23,501 nucleotides of DNA from assembly GCA_031550325.1 (NCBI GenBank), contig JAVBOR010000063.1, positions 1 to 23,501 of the forward strand. The letters run 5' to 3'. The translations under genes were made by a program, and so were the position numbers. The notes below the pieces were generated by a model. It had not been told where the DNA came from, did no database searches, and worked only from the letters and a program-made list of their open reading frames with translations. Of the stretch, positions 15,138 to 21,803 are shown piece after piece; the first letter of the stretch is position 1; each line of letters starts with the position of its first letter. The stretch is from JAVBTT01 sp031550325. Its GTDB lineage: Bacteria > Bacillota > Clostridia > Oscillospirales > UBA929.

Positions 15138-15944
15138 TTAACCCCTTACAAACAGGCCGCCAAGCACCTGGGGAATGTCGACAAGCCGGGTCAGCACAAA
15201 AAAGGCGCACCAAAAGGTCAGATACAGCGTGTCGGCAAACTCCCATCGCCGCACCCGGGATGAGGGCAGCTCGCCCCTGTAGCCCCGGCACTTCATCGCG
15301 TTGTACAGCCGGTCGGCGCGGCGGAGGGTACGCAATAGCCACTGTCCGGCCAGCACGCCCCATTCACGCGGCGACGGCGCTTTTTTGCGCGGCGCGCGCA
15401 GGGAGTAGGCGACCGAGATGCGCTCGGCCTCCTCGACAAGCGTTTGAATGTAACGATAGGTCAGCACAAACAACGTCACAAACACGCGGGGAACACGCAG
15501 CGTCCGAAGCGCCGCCGAAACGCCGTCCACCCCGCTGACCGCGACCAAAAGAAGCGCCACCGACACACATAGCACGCCGCGCAGCGCGATGGACGCAAAG
15601 GAAACCACCCCGCTCCAGACAGAAATGCCCGGGAGAAACTCCACCGGCACGCGGTCAAAAAGCGGGTTAAACAGCCCAATCCCCAAAATGAGCGGCAAGG
15701 CGGGCAGCAGGCGTCTGACCAACAGGCCCGGCGGCACCTCCCCGACCGAAAGCACAAACAACGGGTAAAACAGCATGGGCAGCATCGCGCCGACCACATA
15801 GCGGCCAAAAGAGGCCACGGTGATTAAGCAGCAGAGCGTCACAAGCACGACAGCCACTGGGTGGCGCCTGTGAATAAAGGATCGCCCCGCCGCGCACGCC
15901 TCGAGTGCGCGCATATGGGACAGCGCGCGCAAGGACTGCCCCAT
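15138..15944 (-). CDS. cbiQ: Cobalt/nickel ECF transporter transmembrane protein CbiQ
   Basis: CbiQ (268 aa) is the membrane T-component that couples the ATPase to the substrate-binding component. It has about five to six hydrophobic segments and the ECF-T signature with AERISVAYSLRAPR and, near the C-terminus, LYNAMKCRGYRGEL, which contacts the ATPase. The frame runs open back to 16073 inside cbiM, but the ATG at 15944 is preferred since cbiM stops one base before it; its ribosome site is weak, so it probably relies on re-initiation from cbiM. The N-terminus with HMRALEACAAGRSFIHRRHP is as expected for the family. Confidence 0.88.
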   Translation of the reverse strand: MGQSLRALSHMRALEACAAGRSFIHRRHPVAVVLVTLCCLITVASFGRYVVGAMLPMLFYPLFVLSVGEVPPGLLVRRLLPALPLILGIGLFNPLFDRVPVEFLPGISVWSGVVSFASIALRGVLCVSVALLLVAVSGVDGVSAALRTLRVPRVFVTLFVLTYRYIQTLVEEAERISVAYSLRAPRKKAPSPREWGVLAGQWLLRTLRRADRLYNAMKCRGYRGELPSSRVRRWEFADTLYLTFWCAFFVLTRLVDIPQVLGGLFVRG

Positions 15945-15945
15945 G

Positions 15946-16941
15946 TCAGGGGACGCGGCGCTTTTTGCGCCGGGGGATGTACAGCAAAAGTCCGGCCAAC
16001 GCGGCGAGCCCCAGCGTGAGCAGGCTTCCCACCACGCCGGCGACCGAGGTTCCCCCGCCGGAAACGGCGTCAAGCGAATAGTCGGGCATCAGCGCGGTCT
16101 GATCCTGAAGCGCGGCGGCCGCCGTGTGTGCGCCCGAGCCGCCCGGAGAAAGTTCCCCGGCCAGCGCGCCCGTCGACCACTCCAGCCCGTCGGGACTGCC
16201 CGAGGCAAGCAGGGACAGCGCGCCGCCGCAAAGCACTGCCAGCACCGCGATGCCCACCAGCACGCGGGACGGGACGGCGCGTTTGGACAACGACCTGGCG
16301 TCGGTGAGGGACTCTGGCGAGACCTTGTTAAGGAAGATCAGAAGCGCAGCGGTGACCAGTCCCTCACCCAACCCGATGGCGAGGTGAATCGGCTGCATGA
16401 GCGCGGTAAACGCCGCAAAAGGAAGCTCGGTCAACCCTGAAAGCTGCGTCTCCAGTACAACGGCAAACGAACCGAGCTGAAGGCCGACGATGCTGGTCAG
16501 CACCGAAGCAGCGGCAATGCGGCCGGGCGTCACGGCTTTGCGCAGCAGCGGACGGAAGATCAGCGGGTAGGCCGCCAAACAGGTCAGCGCCCCCATGTTA
16601 AAAATATTCGCGCCAAGCGCGAGCAGACCGCCGTCGGCAAAAAACAGGGCCTGAATGGCCAAAATGACGGCCATAGTCAGCAGTCCCGCCGACGGCCCAA
16701 GCATGGCCGAAAGAATGACGGCTCCGCAGATGTGACCGCTGGAGCCCGTGCCCGGAATGGTGAAGTTGATCATCTGTGCGGCGAACACAAACGCGCCCAT
16801 CACGCCCATGAGCGGGATCTTCCCGCTTTCAAAAAGTTCTTCTTTAGCGGTTTTCTTGATCGAATATACCATCGTCCCGGCTGTGGCAGCCCACATGACG
16901 CCGCCCACAACCGGGGAGATTAACGCGTCGGACATGTGCAT
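15946..16941 (-). CDS. cbiM: Cobalt/nickel ECF transporter substrate component CbiM fused to a CbiN/PDGLE-like domain
   Basis: This 331-aa membrane protein combines the metal-binding S-component and its small partner. The N-terminus MHMSDALISPVVG provides the N-terminal amino group and His2 ligand typical of CbiM/NikM. FTIPGTGSSGHICGAVILSAMLGPSAGLL and MQPIHLAIGLGEGLVTA are the family core in the first 215 residues. The C-terminal third has SPDGLEWS, a long extracytoplasmic loop and a last membrane helix before RRKKRRVP, as in NikN/CbiN or PDGLE domains, so this is an MN fusion. Co2+ and Ni2+ cannot be told apart from sequence. The ATG at 16941 follows GGGGGAG by 6 bases. Expression appears controlled by the 140-base leader. 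Confidence 0.93.
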   Translation of the reverse strand: MHMSDALISPVVGGVMWAATAGTMVYSIKKTAKEELFESGKIPLMGVMGAFVFAAQMINFTIPGTGSSGHICGAVILSAMLGPSAGLLTMAVILAIQALFFADGGLLALGANIFNMGALTCLAAYPLIFRPLLRKAVTPGRIAAASVLTSIVGLQLGSFAVVLETQLSGLTELPFAAFTALMQPIHLAIGLGEGLVTAALLIFLNKVSPESLTDARSLSKRAVPSRVLVGIAVLAVLCGGALSLLASGSPDGLEWSTGALAGELSPGGSGAHTAAAALQDQTALMPDYSLDAVSGGGTSVAGVVGSLLTLGLAALAGLLLYIPRRKKRRVP

Positions 16942-17082
16942 AAACTGCTCCCCCTTCTTTTTTGTGGGCCCTCACAGAAAAACGCCACAAAGGCTCATCC
17001 GCTCCCCGTGAGGGCGGCAACCTTCGTGGCTGCATCGTCTGCGCTTAAAACACAACTTAACGCCGACCTTCGTGATCGGTTA
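16942..17082 (-). promoter_or_regulatory. Structured 5' leader of the cbiMQO operon, riboswitch-like, class unknown
   Basis: The leader contains two similar hairpins. P1, 17079-17063, is CCGATC-ACGAA-GGTCGG. P2, 17033-17017, is GCAGCC-ACGAA-GGTTGC. They are followed by an intrinsic terminator whose left arm overlaps P2. A further 8-bp perfect pairing, GCCCTCAC (17015-17008) with GTGAGGGC (16975-16968), competes with an inner stem. This is the layout expected of a metabolite- or ion-sensing attenuator. I do not see the cobalamin-riboswitch B12 box, and the sequence does not match what I remember of NiCo RNAs. Tandem ACG-loop hairpins recall guanidine-II RNAs, but the loop has five bases and the gene context differs. 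Confidence 0.5.
16978..17030 (-). terminator. Leader terminator upstream of cbiM
   Basis: On the minus strand GCCACGAAGG (17030-17021) pairs over 10 positions, with one G-T wobble, with CCTTTGTGGC (16993-16984), and five T follow at 16982-16978. This intrinsic terminator lies before the cbiM ribosome site, so it can abort transcription of the operon. Its left arm shares bases with the second ACGAA-loop hairpin (17033-17017), so the two structures exclude each other. Confidence 0.65.
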
Positions 17083-17088
17083 TACCAT

Positions 17089-17117
17089 AGTATATAGTGC
17101 GCGGGAGAATTTGTCAA
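17089..17117 (-). promoter_or_regulatory. Promoter of the cbiMQO operon
   Basis: On the minus strand TTGACA (17117-17112) and TATACT (17094-17089) are separated by 17 bases. Transcription would start near 17082, giving a leader of about 140 bases before cbiM. Confidence 0.8.
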
Positions 17118-17186
17118 TTGCGCCTCGCCGGCGGCGGGCGCGGGTTTGGCCGAAAAAGCGCCGCAAGAATCGACATATAGAGGCCA

Positions 17187-17215
17187 TTGTCAAGCGCGCA
17201 GATGTGTGGTATACT
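17187..17215 (+). promoter_or_regulatory. Promoter of smpB
   Basis: TTGTCA (17187-17192) and TATACT (17210-17215) lie 17 bases apart, with a TG one base before the -10. It is divergent from the cbiM promoter and shares with it the 10-base string TATACTATGG in opposite orientation. The roughly 70 bases between the two promoters are GC-rich with no further recognisable site. Confidence 0.75.
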
Positions 17216-17258
17216 ATGGCGGCAACAAAGGAGGATCGGCGGCCCGGAGGGAGTGTTT

Positions 17259-17720
17259 TTGTTGGCGGAACGCAAGCTGGCGGCTGAGAATCGCAAGGCG
17301 CGGCATGACTATTTTATTGAGGAGCGCTTTGAGGCCGGCATTGAGTTGTATGGCACCGAGGTCAAAAGCGTGCGGCAGGGTACGGTACAGCTCAGGGACA
17401 GTTTCTGTGCCGTTAAAGGCGGAGAGCTCTTTATACACGGCATGCACATCAGCCCCTATGAAAAGGGAAACATATACAACAAAGAGCCCCTGCGCGTAAA
17501 GAAGCTGTTGATGCACAGACGCGAGATTATGAGGTTAAACGCGAAGGTCACTCAGGCGGGATATGCGCTCGTGCCGCTGTCGGTATATTTCAAAGGGCCG
17601 TACGTCAAAGTGGAAATTGCCCTGTGCAAAGGCAAAAAGCAGTATGACAAACGTGAGGATGAAGCGCGGCGTGACGCTCAGCGCGAAATTCAACAAAAGT
17701 TAAAGGAGCGTAACGCATGA
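17259..17720 (+). CDS. smpB: SsrA-binding protein SmpB
   Basis: SmpB (153 aa) binds tmRNA and delivers it to stalled ribosomes for trans-translation. Typical segments are KLAAENRKARHDYFIEERFEAGIELYGTEVKSVRQGTVQLRDSF (in the OB-fold core), FIHGMHISPYEKGNIYN, and the C-terminal KGKKQYDKREDEARRDAQREIQQKLK tail that mimics mRNA in the decoding channel. The frame is open to 17187, but the TTG at 17259 is preferred: GGAGGG ends 7 bases before it and the protein then has the family length. It overlaps the cyclophilin gene by 4 bases (ATGA). Its RNA partner ssrA is 770 bases downstream. Confidence 0.95.
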   Translation: MLAERKLAAENRKARHDYFIEERFEAGIELYGTEVKSVRQGTVQLRDSFCAVKGGELFIHGMHISPYEKGNIYNKEPLRVKKLLMHRREIMRLNAKVTQAGYALVPLSVYFKGPYVKVEIALCKGKKQYDKREDEARRDAQREIQQKLKERNA

Positions 17721-18430
17721 AAAAACTGTGGCTGATGATTATATTGGGGGGAATACTTATGCTTGGCTCATGCCAACCCAGTGACAAAATTGAAGGCTCC
17801 GGCGACACCGTTGTGTCGCCCAGTGACACCGTTGTGTCGCCCAGTGACAGCACTGCTCAAACCGGCGAAAAGATCGACAAGAATCCACAGGCGACCATTG
17901 AAATGGAAAACGGGGACAAGATCGTCATCGAGCTTTTCTTTGACAAGGCGCCCAACACGGTGCGCAACTTCGTCTCCCTCGCACAGGACGGGTTCTTTGA
18001 CGGGCTGACGTTTCACCGCGTTATTTCCGGCTTTATGGTTCAGGGCGGCGATCCTGAGGGTACGGGCAGCGGCGGGCCCGGCTACACCATTGAGGGCGAG
18101 TTTAAGAAAAATGGCGTAGACACCGGCATTTCCCATGTGCGCGGCACGATCTCCATGGCACGCCAAGGGGACCCCAGCGGTGTTGACTCGCGGGATCAGG
18201 CGTATTACAACACCGCCAGCTGCCAGTTTTTCATCGTCCACAACGACTCGACGTTTTTGGATGAAAAATACGCAGCTTTCGGCAGTGTGATTGAGGGGAT
18301 GGACACTGTTGACCGCATCGCCGCCGCAGAAACCGACGCGCGTGACAAGCCGGTCGAGCCGCAGGTGATGAAACAGGTCACGGTTGAGCTCTTTGGTCAA
18401 ACGATTGACAAGCCTACCATCATCAAGTAA
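17717..18430 (+). CDS. Cyclophilin-type peptidyl-prolyl cis-trans isomerase, lipoprotein
   Basis: This 237-aa protein is a secreted foldase that isomerises Xaa-Pro bonds at the outer face of the membrane. The signal peptide ends in the lipobox LGSC (Cys19), so it should be lipid-anchored. Residues 20-55 form a Ser/Thr/Pro-rich linker with a duplicated SDTVVSP unit. The cyclophilin domain follows, with TVRNFVSLAQDGFFDGLTFHRVISGFMVQGGDPEGTGSGGPGY, in which FHR...MVQGGD supplies the active-site Arg and Gln, then TISMAR and SQFFI-like CQFFIVHND, and LDEKYAAFGSVIEGMD. AAAGGAG at the end of smpB gives its ribosome site, 8 bases before the ATG. It lies between smpB and ssrA, which are usually closer neighbours. 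Confidence 0.92.
   Translation: MKKLWLMIILGGILMLGSCQPSDKIEGSGDTVVSPSDTVVSPSDSTAQTGEKIDKNPQATIEMENGDKIVIELFFDKAPNTVRNFVSLAQDGFFDGLTFHRVISGFMVQGGDPEGTGSGGPGYTIEGEFKKNGVDTGISHVRGTISMARQGDPSGVDSRDQAYYNTASCQFFIVHNDSTFLDEKYAAFGSVIEGMDTVDRIAAAETDARDKPVEPQVMKQVTVELFGQTIDKPTIIK
17804..17845 (+). repeat. Two tandem 21-bp units in the cyclophilin linker
   Basis: The 21-base unit beginning GACACCGTTGTGTC is present twice in exact tandem (17804-17824 and 17825-17845) and a third, degenerate start (GACAGC) follows. Each unit encodes DTVVSPS and keeps the frame, so slippage would change the length of the lipoprotein linker by 7 residues without disrupting the gene. Each unit also contains the palindrome GACAC..GTGTC. 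Confidence 0.9.
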
Positions 18431-18458
18431 CTCCGCGAAGTTACGATAATTCTCTTGT

Positions 18459-18475
18459 GGGCGGCAGAGCCGCCC
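18459..18475 (+). other. Short hairpin between the cyclophilin gene and ssrA
   Basis: GGGCGGC (18459-18465) pairs perfectly with GCCGCCC (18469-18475) over an AGA loop. No T-run follows. It may be a weak terminator for the smpB operon or a processing site in the tmRNA precursor. A possible -10 (GATAAT, 18445-18450) lies just before it but lacks a convincing -35. Confidence 0.35.
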
Positions 18476-18487
18476 GGCCTCCGATAT

Positions 18488-18836
18488 GGGGGCGTACCGG
18501 TTTCGACGGGGACGTTGAGACAGCGTAAGCGGGCCGTGGCGTCCACCACGTTAAAAGGGCATCTTTATAAATTAAAGAACAACAATAACACTGAACTCGT
18601 AGCCGCTTAATTCGGCTACCGTCCCGCCGGATAGTCCCACGGATCCGGATGTGGGCGTGACTTAGTGGGGACCGTGAGGCGGGTAAGCTTTGCCCCGCCC
18701 ATGCATCATGAAGCTACTAAGCCCTTGAGTCTGACGGCCGACGCCTGGGCAAGGGAACGCAAATAACCGTCTTCGCCCGGAGAAAGCACTGTGGAGATGT
18801 TTTCGGACAGGGGTTCGACTCCCCTCGCCTCCACCA
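18488..18836 (+). ncRNA. ssrA: Transfer-messenger RNA (tmRNA)
   Basis: tmRNA rescues ribosomes stalled on broken mRNA and tags the nascent peptide for proteolysis, together with SmpB. The 5' end GGGGGCG (18488-18494) pairs with CGCCTCC (18826-18832) of the acceptor stem, followed by A and an encoded CCA (18834-18836). The D-loop-like GGTTTCGACGGGG follows the 5' end, and the T-arm loop GTTCGACT lies at about 18812-18819. The tag frame at 18575-18610 reads approximately KNNNNTELVAA then TAA, inside the usual GTAGCCG/CGGCTAC hairpin; the exact resume codon is uncertain. Length (349 bases) is normal. The encoded CCA and the 3' end appear to be the integration site of the island whose recombinase lies antisense. 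Confidence 0.96.
18800..18836 (+). other. Candidate attachment site (island end) at the ssrA 3' end
   Basis: The T-arm and acceptor part of ssrA is where chromosomal genes end and mobile-element genes begin. The recombinase frame runs through it antisense. Such overlap arises when an element integrates at the tmRNA 3' end and restores it. The other attachment copy should be a direct repeat of part of this sequence; none is visible between here and the window end, so the far boundary lies outside. Confidence 0.5.
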
Positions 18837-18841
18837 CGTTT

Positions 18842-18882
18842 AGACCTGTCCGCTGACTAAGCTCAGCGGGCGGGTCTTTTCT
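18842..18882 (+). terminator. Terminator of ssrA
   Basis: A 14-bp stem with G-T wobbles (18843-18856 with 18863-18876) is followed by TTTTCT. It starts 6 bases after the encoded CCA, where the tmRNA transcript should end. On the minus strand the same bases lie inside the recombinase frame. Confidence 0.75.
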
Positions 18883-19896
18883 CAATTTAAAGATATGTAA
18901 GGCATCCTGCCCGCCGTTATCGGCGGGCAGGAGCGCATTTTCCCTCGTGGGATTTAGGTGATTGTTCGGGATATTATTGAGCATGATTTCAATGTGTTCC
19001 GGGTAGACGTCGATGCGGTTGATGTAGAGGTTCAGCAGCTGCTTTTTCTGCGGCAGCGTTCCGTTCAGAAACATTTCTTTCGCGTGCTTGAATGCGGCGA
19101 TGATCTCCTTTTCATTCAACGTGTTGGAAATGAGCCTGCTTTCCTCGTCGCTGATTTGGATTTCGAGCGCCGCTTTTTCGCCTTCGAGCTTTTCGAGAGT
19201 GGACAGCAGCGCCGGACTGCCGGTTTGAGTGATGACGCTGACGATGTTGTCGAGCTTCTGCTGAGCCGCTTTCAAATTGGCACGCAGCAGTTTGAGCTTG
19301 CTCTCGCTGTCGCCGATCAGTTCGCCGCAGGAGTCGTAATAGGTCTGTATCAGCTGCGGAATGCGAGCCGGATTGAACACGATTTTTGCGACCTCTTTGA
19401 ACACAATATTTTCGATATACAGCAGATTTACCGACTTGTTTACGCAGTGCGCGTCGCCGTAGTTGTTCTTTTTCGCGCAGCGGTAGGTCACGTGCTTCAG
19501 CTTGCTGCGCCCCGTAAACTGGCGGCAGCCGACGTACGCCGAGCCGCAGAGCCCGCAAAAAATCTTACCGGTCAGCATATATATCTCTTTGGCGTTGCGC
19601 GCCGGAGCCACATGACTCCGGCTTTTGATGATCTCGGCAACGCGGCTGAAGGTCAGCTCGTCGATGATGGCGGGCATCCCGCCGGGAATACGAATGACGT
19701 CGTCCAGCGATTTGCTTTGATGGTTGTTGCGCTTGCCCTCGGCGTTTTTGGCGAGGGTGCGGTTGAAAATGTAGATGCCGATGTACTTTTCGTTGCGCAG
19801 AATCTCGGTGATGCTGTTCTTGCCGAACGGCTTGTTCGTGGCGGTGCGGTAGCCAAGGCGGTTTAATTCGCTGATGATTTCCGAATAGCCGACGCC

Positions 19897-20490
19897 CTAG
19901 ACGACGCGGCTGAAAATCAGCTTGACCGCCTGCGCCTCGCTCTCTTTAACCTCGTACCGGCAGGTCTGCGGGTTGATCTGGTAGCCATACGGCGGCTTGC
20001 CGCCAAGCGGACGGCATTGCAGCGCCGACTCCTTCATGCCCTTCATCACCTCGCGGGCGAGGTTTTTGGAATAATATTCACTCATTCCCTCGAGCACGCT
20101 TTCCAAAATGACGCTCTCGGGGCTGTCGTCGAGGTTTTCGAGCACCGACAATACGGCGACATTGCATTTTTTGAGCTCCTTTTTATAGTGCGCTGAATCG
20201 TAGCGATTGCGGCTGAACCGGTCGAGCTTGTGGACAATCACGAAGTCGAAGCCGCCGTTTTTGGCGTCGGCGATCATCTGCAAAAACTCCGGGCGGTCGT
20301 CGGTCGTGGCACTCTTGGCGCGGTCGCAGTACTCACGGATGACGATGATGCCATTGCGTTCGCAGTATTCGTGTATGGCGCGCAGCTGCGCTTCAATGCT
20401 TTCCTCCCGCTGGTTGTCGCTGGAGAAGCGCGCGTACAGCACCGCCTTGGGGATGATGCCCTTTTGCTTGTATTTCTGAATGTTTGTCAT
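19897..20490 (-). CDS. Large serine recombinase, N-terminal catalytic fragment ending at an amber codon
   Basis: These 197 codons hold the resolvase domain. YARFSSDNQREESIEAQ carries the nucleophile serine (Ser23) with Arg21, and VHKLDRFSRNRYDS has the catalytic arginines. The ATG at 20490 follows AAAGGAA by 8 bases. After LIFSRVV the frame meets TAG and then continues with perfectly good recombinase sequence (GVGYSEIISELN), so a single base change, for instance CAG or GAG to TAG, would explain it. The frame is also open upstream into the relaxase gene, a by-product of the frame changes there. The gene would excise and integrate the island at the ssrA 3' end. As it stands it is probably inactive unless TAG is read through. 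Confidence 0.8.
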   Translation of the reverse strand: MTNIQKYKQKGIIPKAVLYARFSSDNQREESIEAQLRAIHEYCERNGIIVIREYCDRAKSATTDDRPEFLQMIADAKNGGFDFVIVHKLDRFSRNRYDSAHYKKELKKCNVAVLSVLENLDDSPESVILESVLEGMSEYYSKNLAREVMKGMKESALQCRPLGGKPPYGYQINPQTCRYEVKESEAQAVKLIFSRVV

Positions 20491-20504
20491 CGTGTTGTTC
20501 CTTT

Positions 20505-21225
20505 CTATGCAACCTGTTTCGGTTCGTCTTTCTCGCAGATTTGAAGCAGTATCTTGAGCAGCGCTATAAAGCTGTGTCCGCAGCTTTTTCAGCTCTGCTG
20601 TAAGAGCATCACGTTGACGGCAAAGCTCATCGTAATTCTCGGGTCGGCTTGAGCGGCGCAGCATGGTACAAATTTGTTGACGCAGCGCGGTTAGTTCTTC
20701 AATTTTGCTTTTGGTGCCATCCATAAAATCGTACAGCTGCTCCGCTGTGTCTATCTTGTTTTTAGCAAGCAGTGACACCTGCCGCACCAACGTGCGGAAA
20801 TGCCGCAGCTCCTCGCGCATGACCGGACTGAGCGGCTGGCGGGTCGATTTCTTCGGTATCTTACCGAGTAGATAACAGTAGTGCAGATAAAGCGCCCGAA
20901 AGCCGGTTATCTTTCGGGTTTTTGAAATACTGCCGGCAAACGTCATGTGTTTAACAGTCGACTTAATATACTGCGGTCTGTCGAATCGTTTGTTTTCCAG
21001 AATACGCCACTTGATCGCCTCCTCGGTGTAATTCTCACCCAGCGTTTTCAGGCGCGTGGGCTTGGCGCTGTCCGGCGTGCGGATGGTGAGATATTTGCGG
21101 TTTTGCCCTAAGTTCAGGACGTAACCCTTGCGCTCCATCGCCTGATAAAAGTGCCGCATGGTGAAGCTCTGGCGGATTGCCTCGTCAACGGCCTGCCGCA
21201 TGAGGTTGTACCGCGTGGGCTCTCC
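20505..21225 (-). pseudogene. C-terminal part of the relaxase, in a shifted frame
   Basis: From GEPTRYNLMRQAVDEAIRQSF onward the protein continues the relaxase, but one frame away from the N-terminal part. A helical C-terminal region of about 230 residues follows (YLHYCYLLGKIPKKSTRQPLS, then TKSKIEELTALRQQ and DALTAELKKLRTQ). Near 20529-20531 a single extra A in GAAAG seems to shift back, giving the likely native ending DEPKQVA and TAG at 20507-20505, in the frame of the N-terminal part and 14 bases before the recombinase start. Without that correction the frame runs straight into the recombinase. Two compensating single-base indels explain all of this. Confidence 0.65.
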
Positions 21226-21803
21226 GGCTTTTCGGCCTCCCAAATCTTGCGCGGCGTTTTCGTCGGCTTCGGATTTTCCACTACTGACAGCCGGTACTCA
21301 CGGCAAAGCCGGTCAGCGGTCTGCCGCATCCGGTTATACTCGGCGTTGGTGCGGTCGTACTTTTTTCCGTCGAGGGACGACACCGAGTTAACGGCGAAAT
21401 GGCAGTGCAGATGCCCTTTGTCGAGGTGGGTGGACACGACGACCTGATGCCGCTCACCCCACATCTCCCGCGCCAGCTTCATGCCGATTTCGTGCGCCTG
21501 AGTCGGATTTGTCTCGCCCGGGCGGAAGCTCATGTAGCCGTGATACGCCAGCCGCCCGTCCTCCTTGGCGAACTGCCGTTTGGTGATAATCATTTCCTGC
21601 ACGGCGATTTCGGGCAGACAGTTGATGCCGGAGACGAACAACTTTTGCTCGGTTTTCTTCGCGTCGGTCGTGTAGTTGAGAACGTGATTCAGCTCCTGCA
21701 AAACTGTGTCCTCCGGATTAAGCGCCGTCTTTTCGGGGTTCTCGACATACCGGATGAGGTGATCAATCCGCCCCTTGATCGCCCACAGGCTCGTGACCGC
21801 CAT
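21114..21803 (-). CDS. Relaxase (MobA/VirD2-like), N-terminal part, frameshifted
   Basis: This is the HUH endonuclease domain that nicks oriT and pilots the strand during mobilization. The N-terminus MAVTSLWAIKGRIDHLIRYVENPEKT has the probable catalytic Tyr in RYVENP, and the metal-binding histidines lie in STHLDKGHLHCHFAVNSV. The ATG at 21803 has GGAG upstream and overlaps the end of the MobC-like gene by 41 bases. True relaxase sequence runs to WEAEK (codon 192, about 21228); there one base is missing, and the remaining 37 codons to the stop at 21114 are nonsense. The correct continuation is in the next frame from 21225. The fold and context support a MOBP-type relaxase of an integrative mobilizable element. 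Confidence 0.8.
   Translation of the reverse strand: MAVTSLWAIKGRIDHLIRYVENPEKTALNPEDTVLQELNHVLNYTTDAKKTEQKLFVSGINCLPEIAVQEMIITKRQFAKEDGRLAYHGYMSFRPGETNPTQAHEIGMKLAREMWGERHQVVVSTHLDKGHLHCHFAVNSVSSLDGKKYDRTNAEYNRMRQTADRLCREYRLSVVENPKPTKTPRKIWEAEKPESPRGTTSCGRPLTRQSARASPCGTFIRRWSARVTS

Larger units (their letters stand above)
18706..19896 (-). pseudogene. C-terminal part of the large serine recombinase, after the amber codon
   Basis: This 396-codon stretch continues in the same frame as the upstream recombinase fragment, after TAG at 19899-19897. It has a recombinase domain (GYSEIISELNRLGYRTATNKPFGKNSITEILRNEKYIG), the zinc ribbon with CGLCG and later RCAKKN..GDAHC, and a long coiled coil (SESKLKLLRANLKAAQQKL onward), as in transposon and phage large serine integrases. 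The last 40 or so residues, ending in VVEARGVEPLSENISTVLS and beyond, are antisense tmRNA sequence and so come from the integration site. If the amber codon is not suppressed this part is not made, unless translated from an internal start such as the ATG at 19677. Confidence 0.8.

Noticed and set aside
16942..17082. Cobalamin riboswitch upstream of cbiM
   Set aside because: Common in this context, but neither the B12 box nor the conserved core seen in cobalamin riboswitches is present; GCCAC occurs only as part of a terminator arm.
18428..18487. Strong separate promoter for ssrA
   Set aside because: GATAAT at 18445-18450 is acceptable as a -10 but no -35 is found at 15-19 bases; TTGACA at 18405 is far too distant.
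18958..19866. 302-aa plus-strand open frame
   Set aside because: Antisense to the recombinase zinc-ribbon and coiled-coil region.
21220..21235. Programmed -1 frameshift in the relaxase
   Set aside because: The site GCC GAA AAG CC lacks an X-XXY-YYZ heptamer, and a second compensating indel downstream argues for mutation or assembly error.
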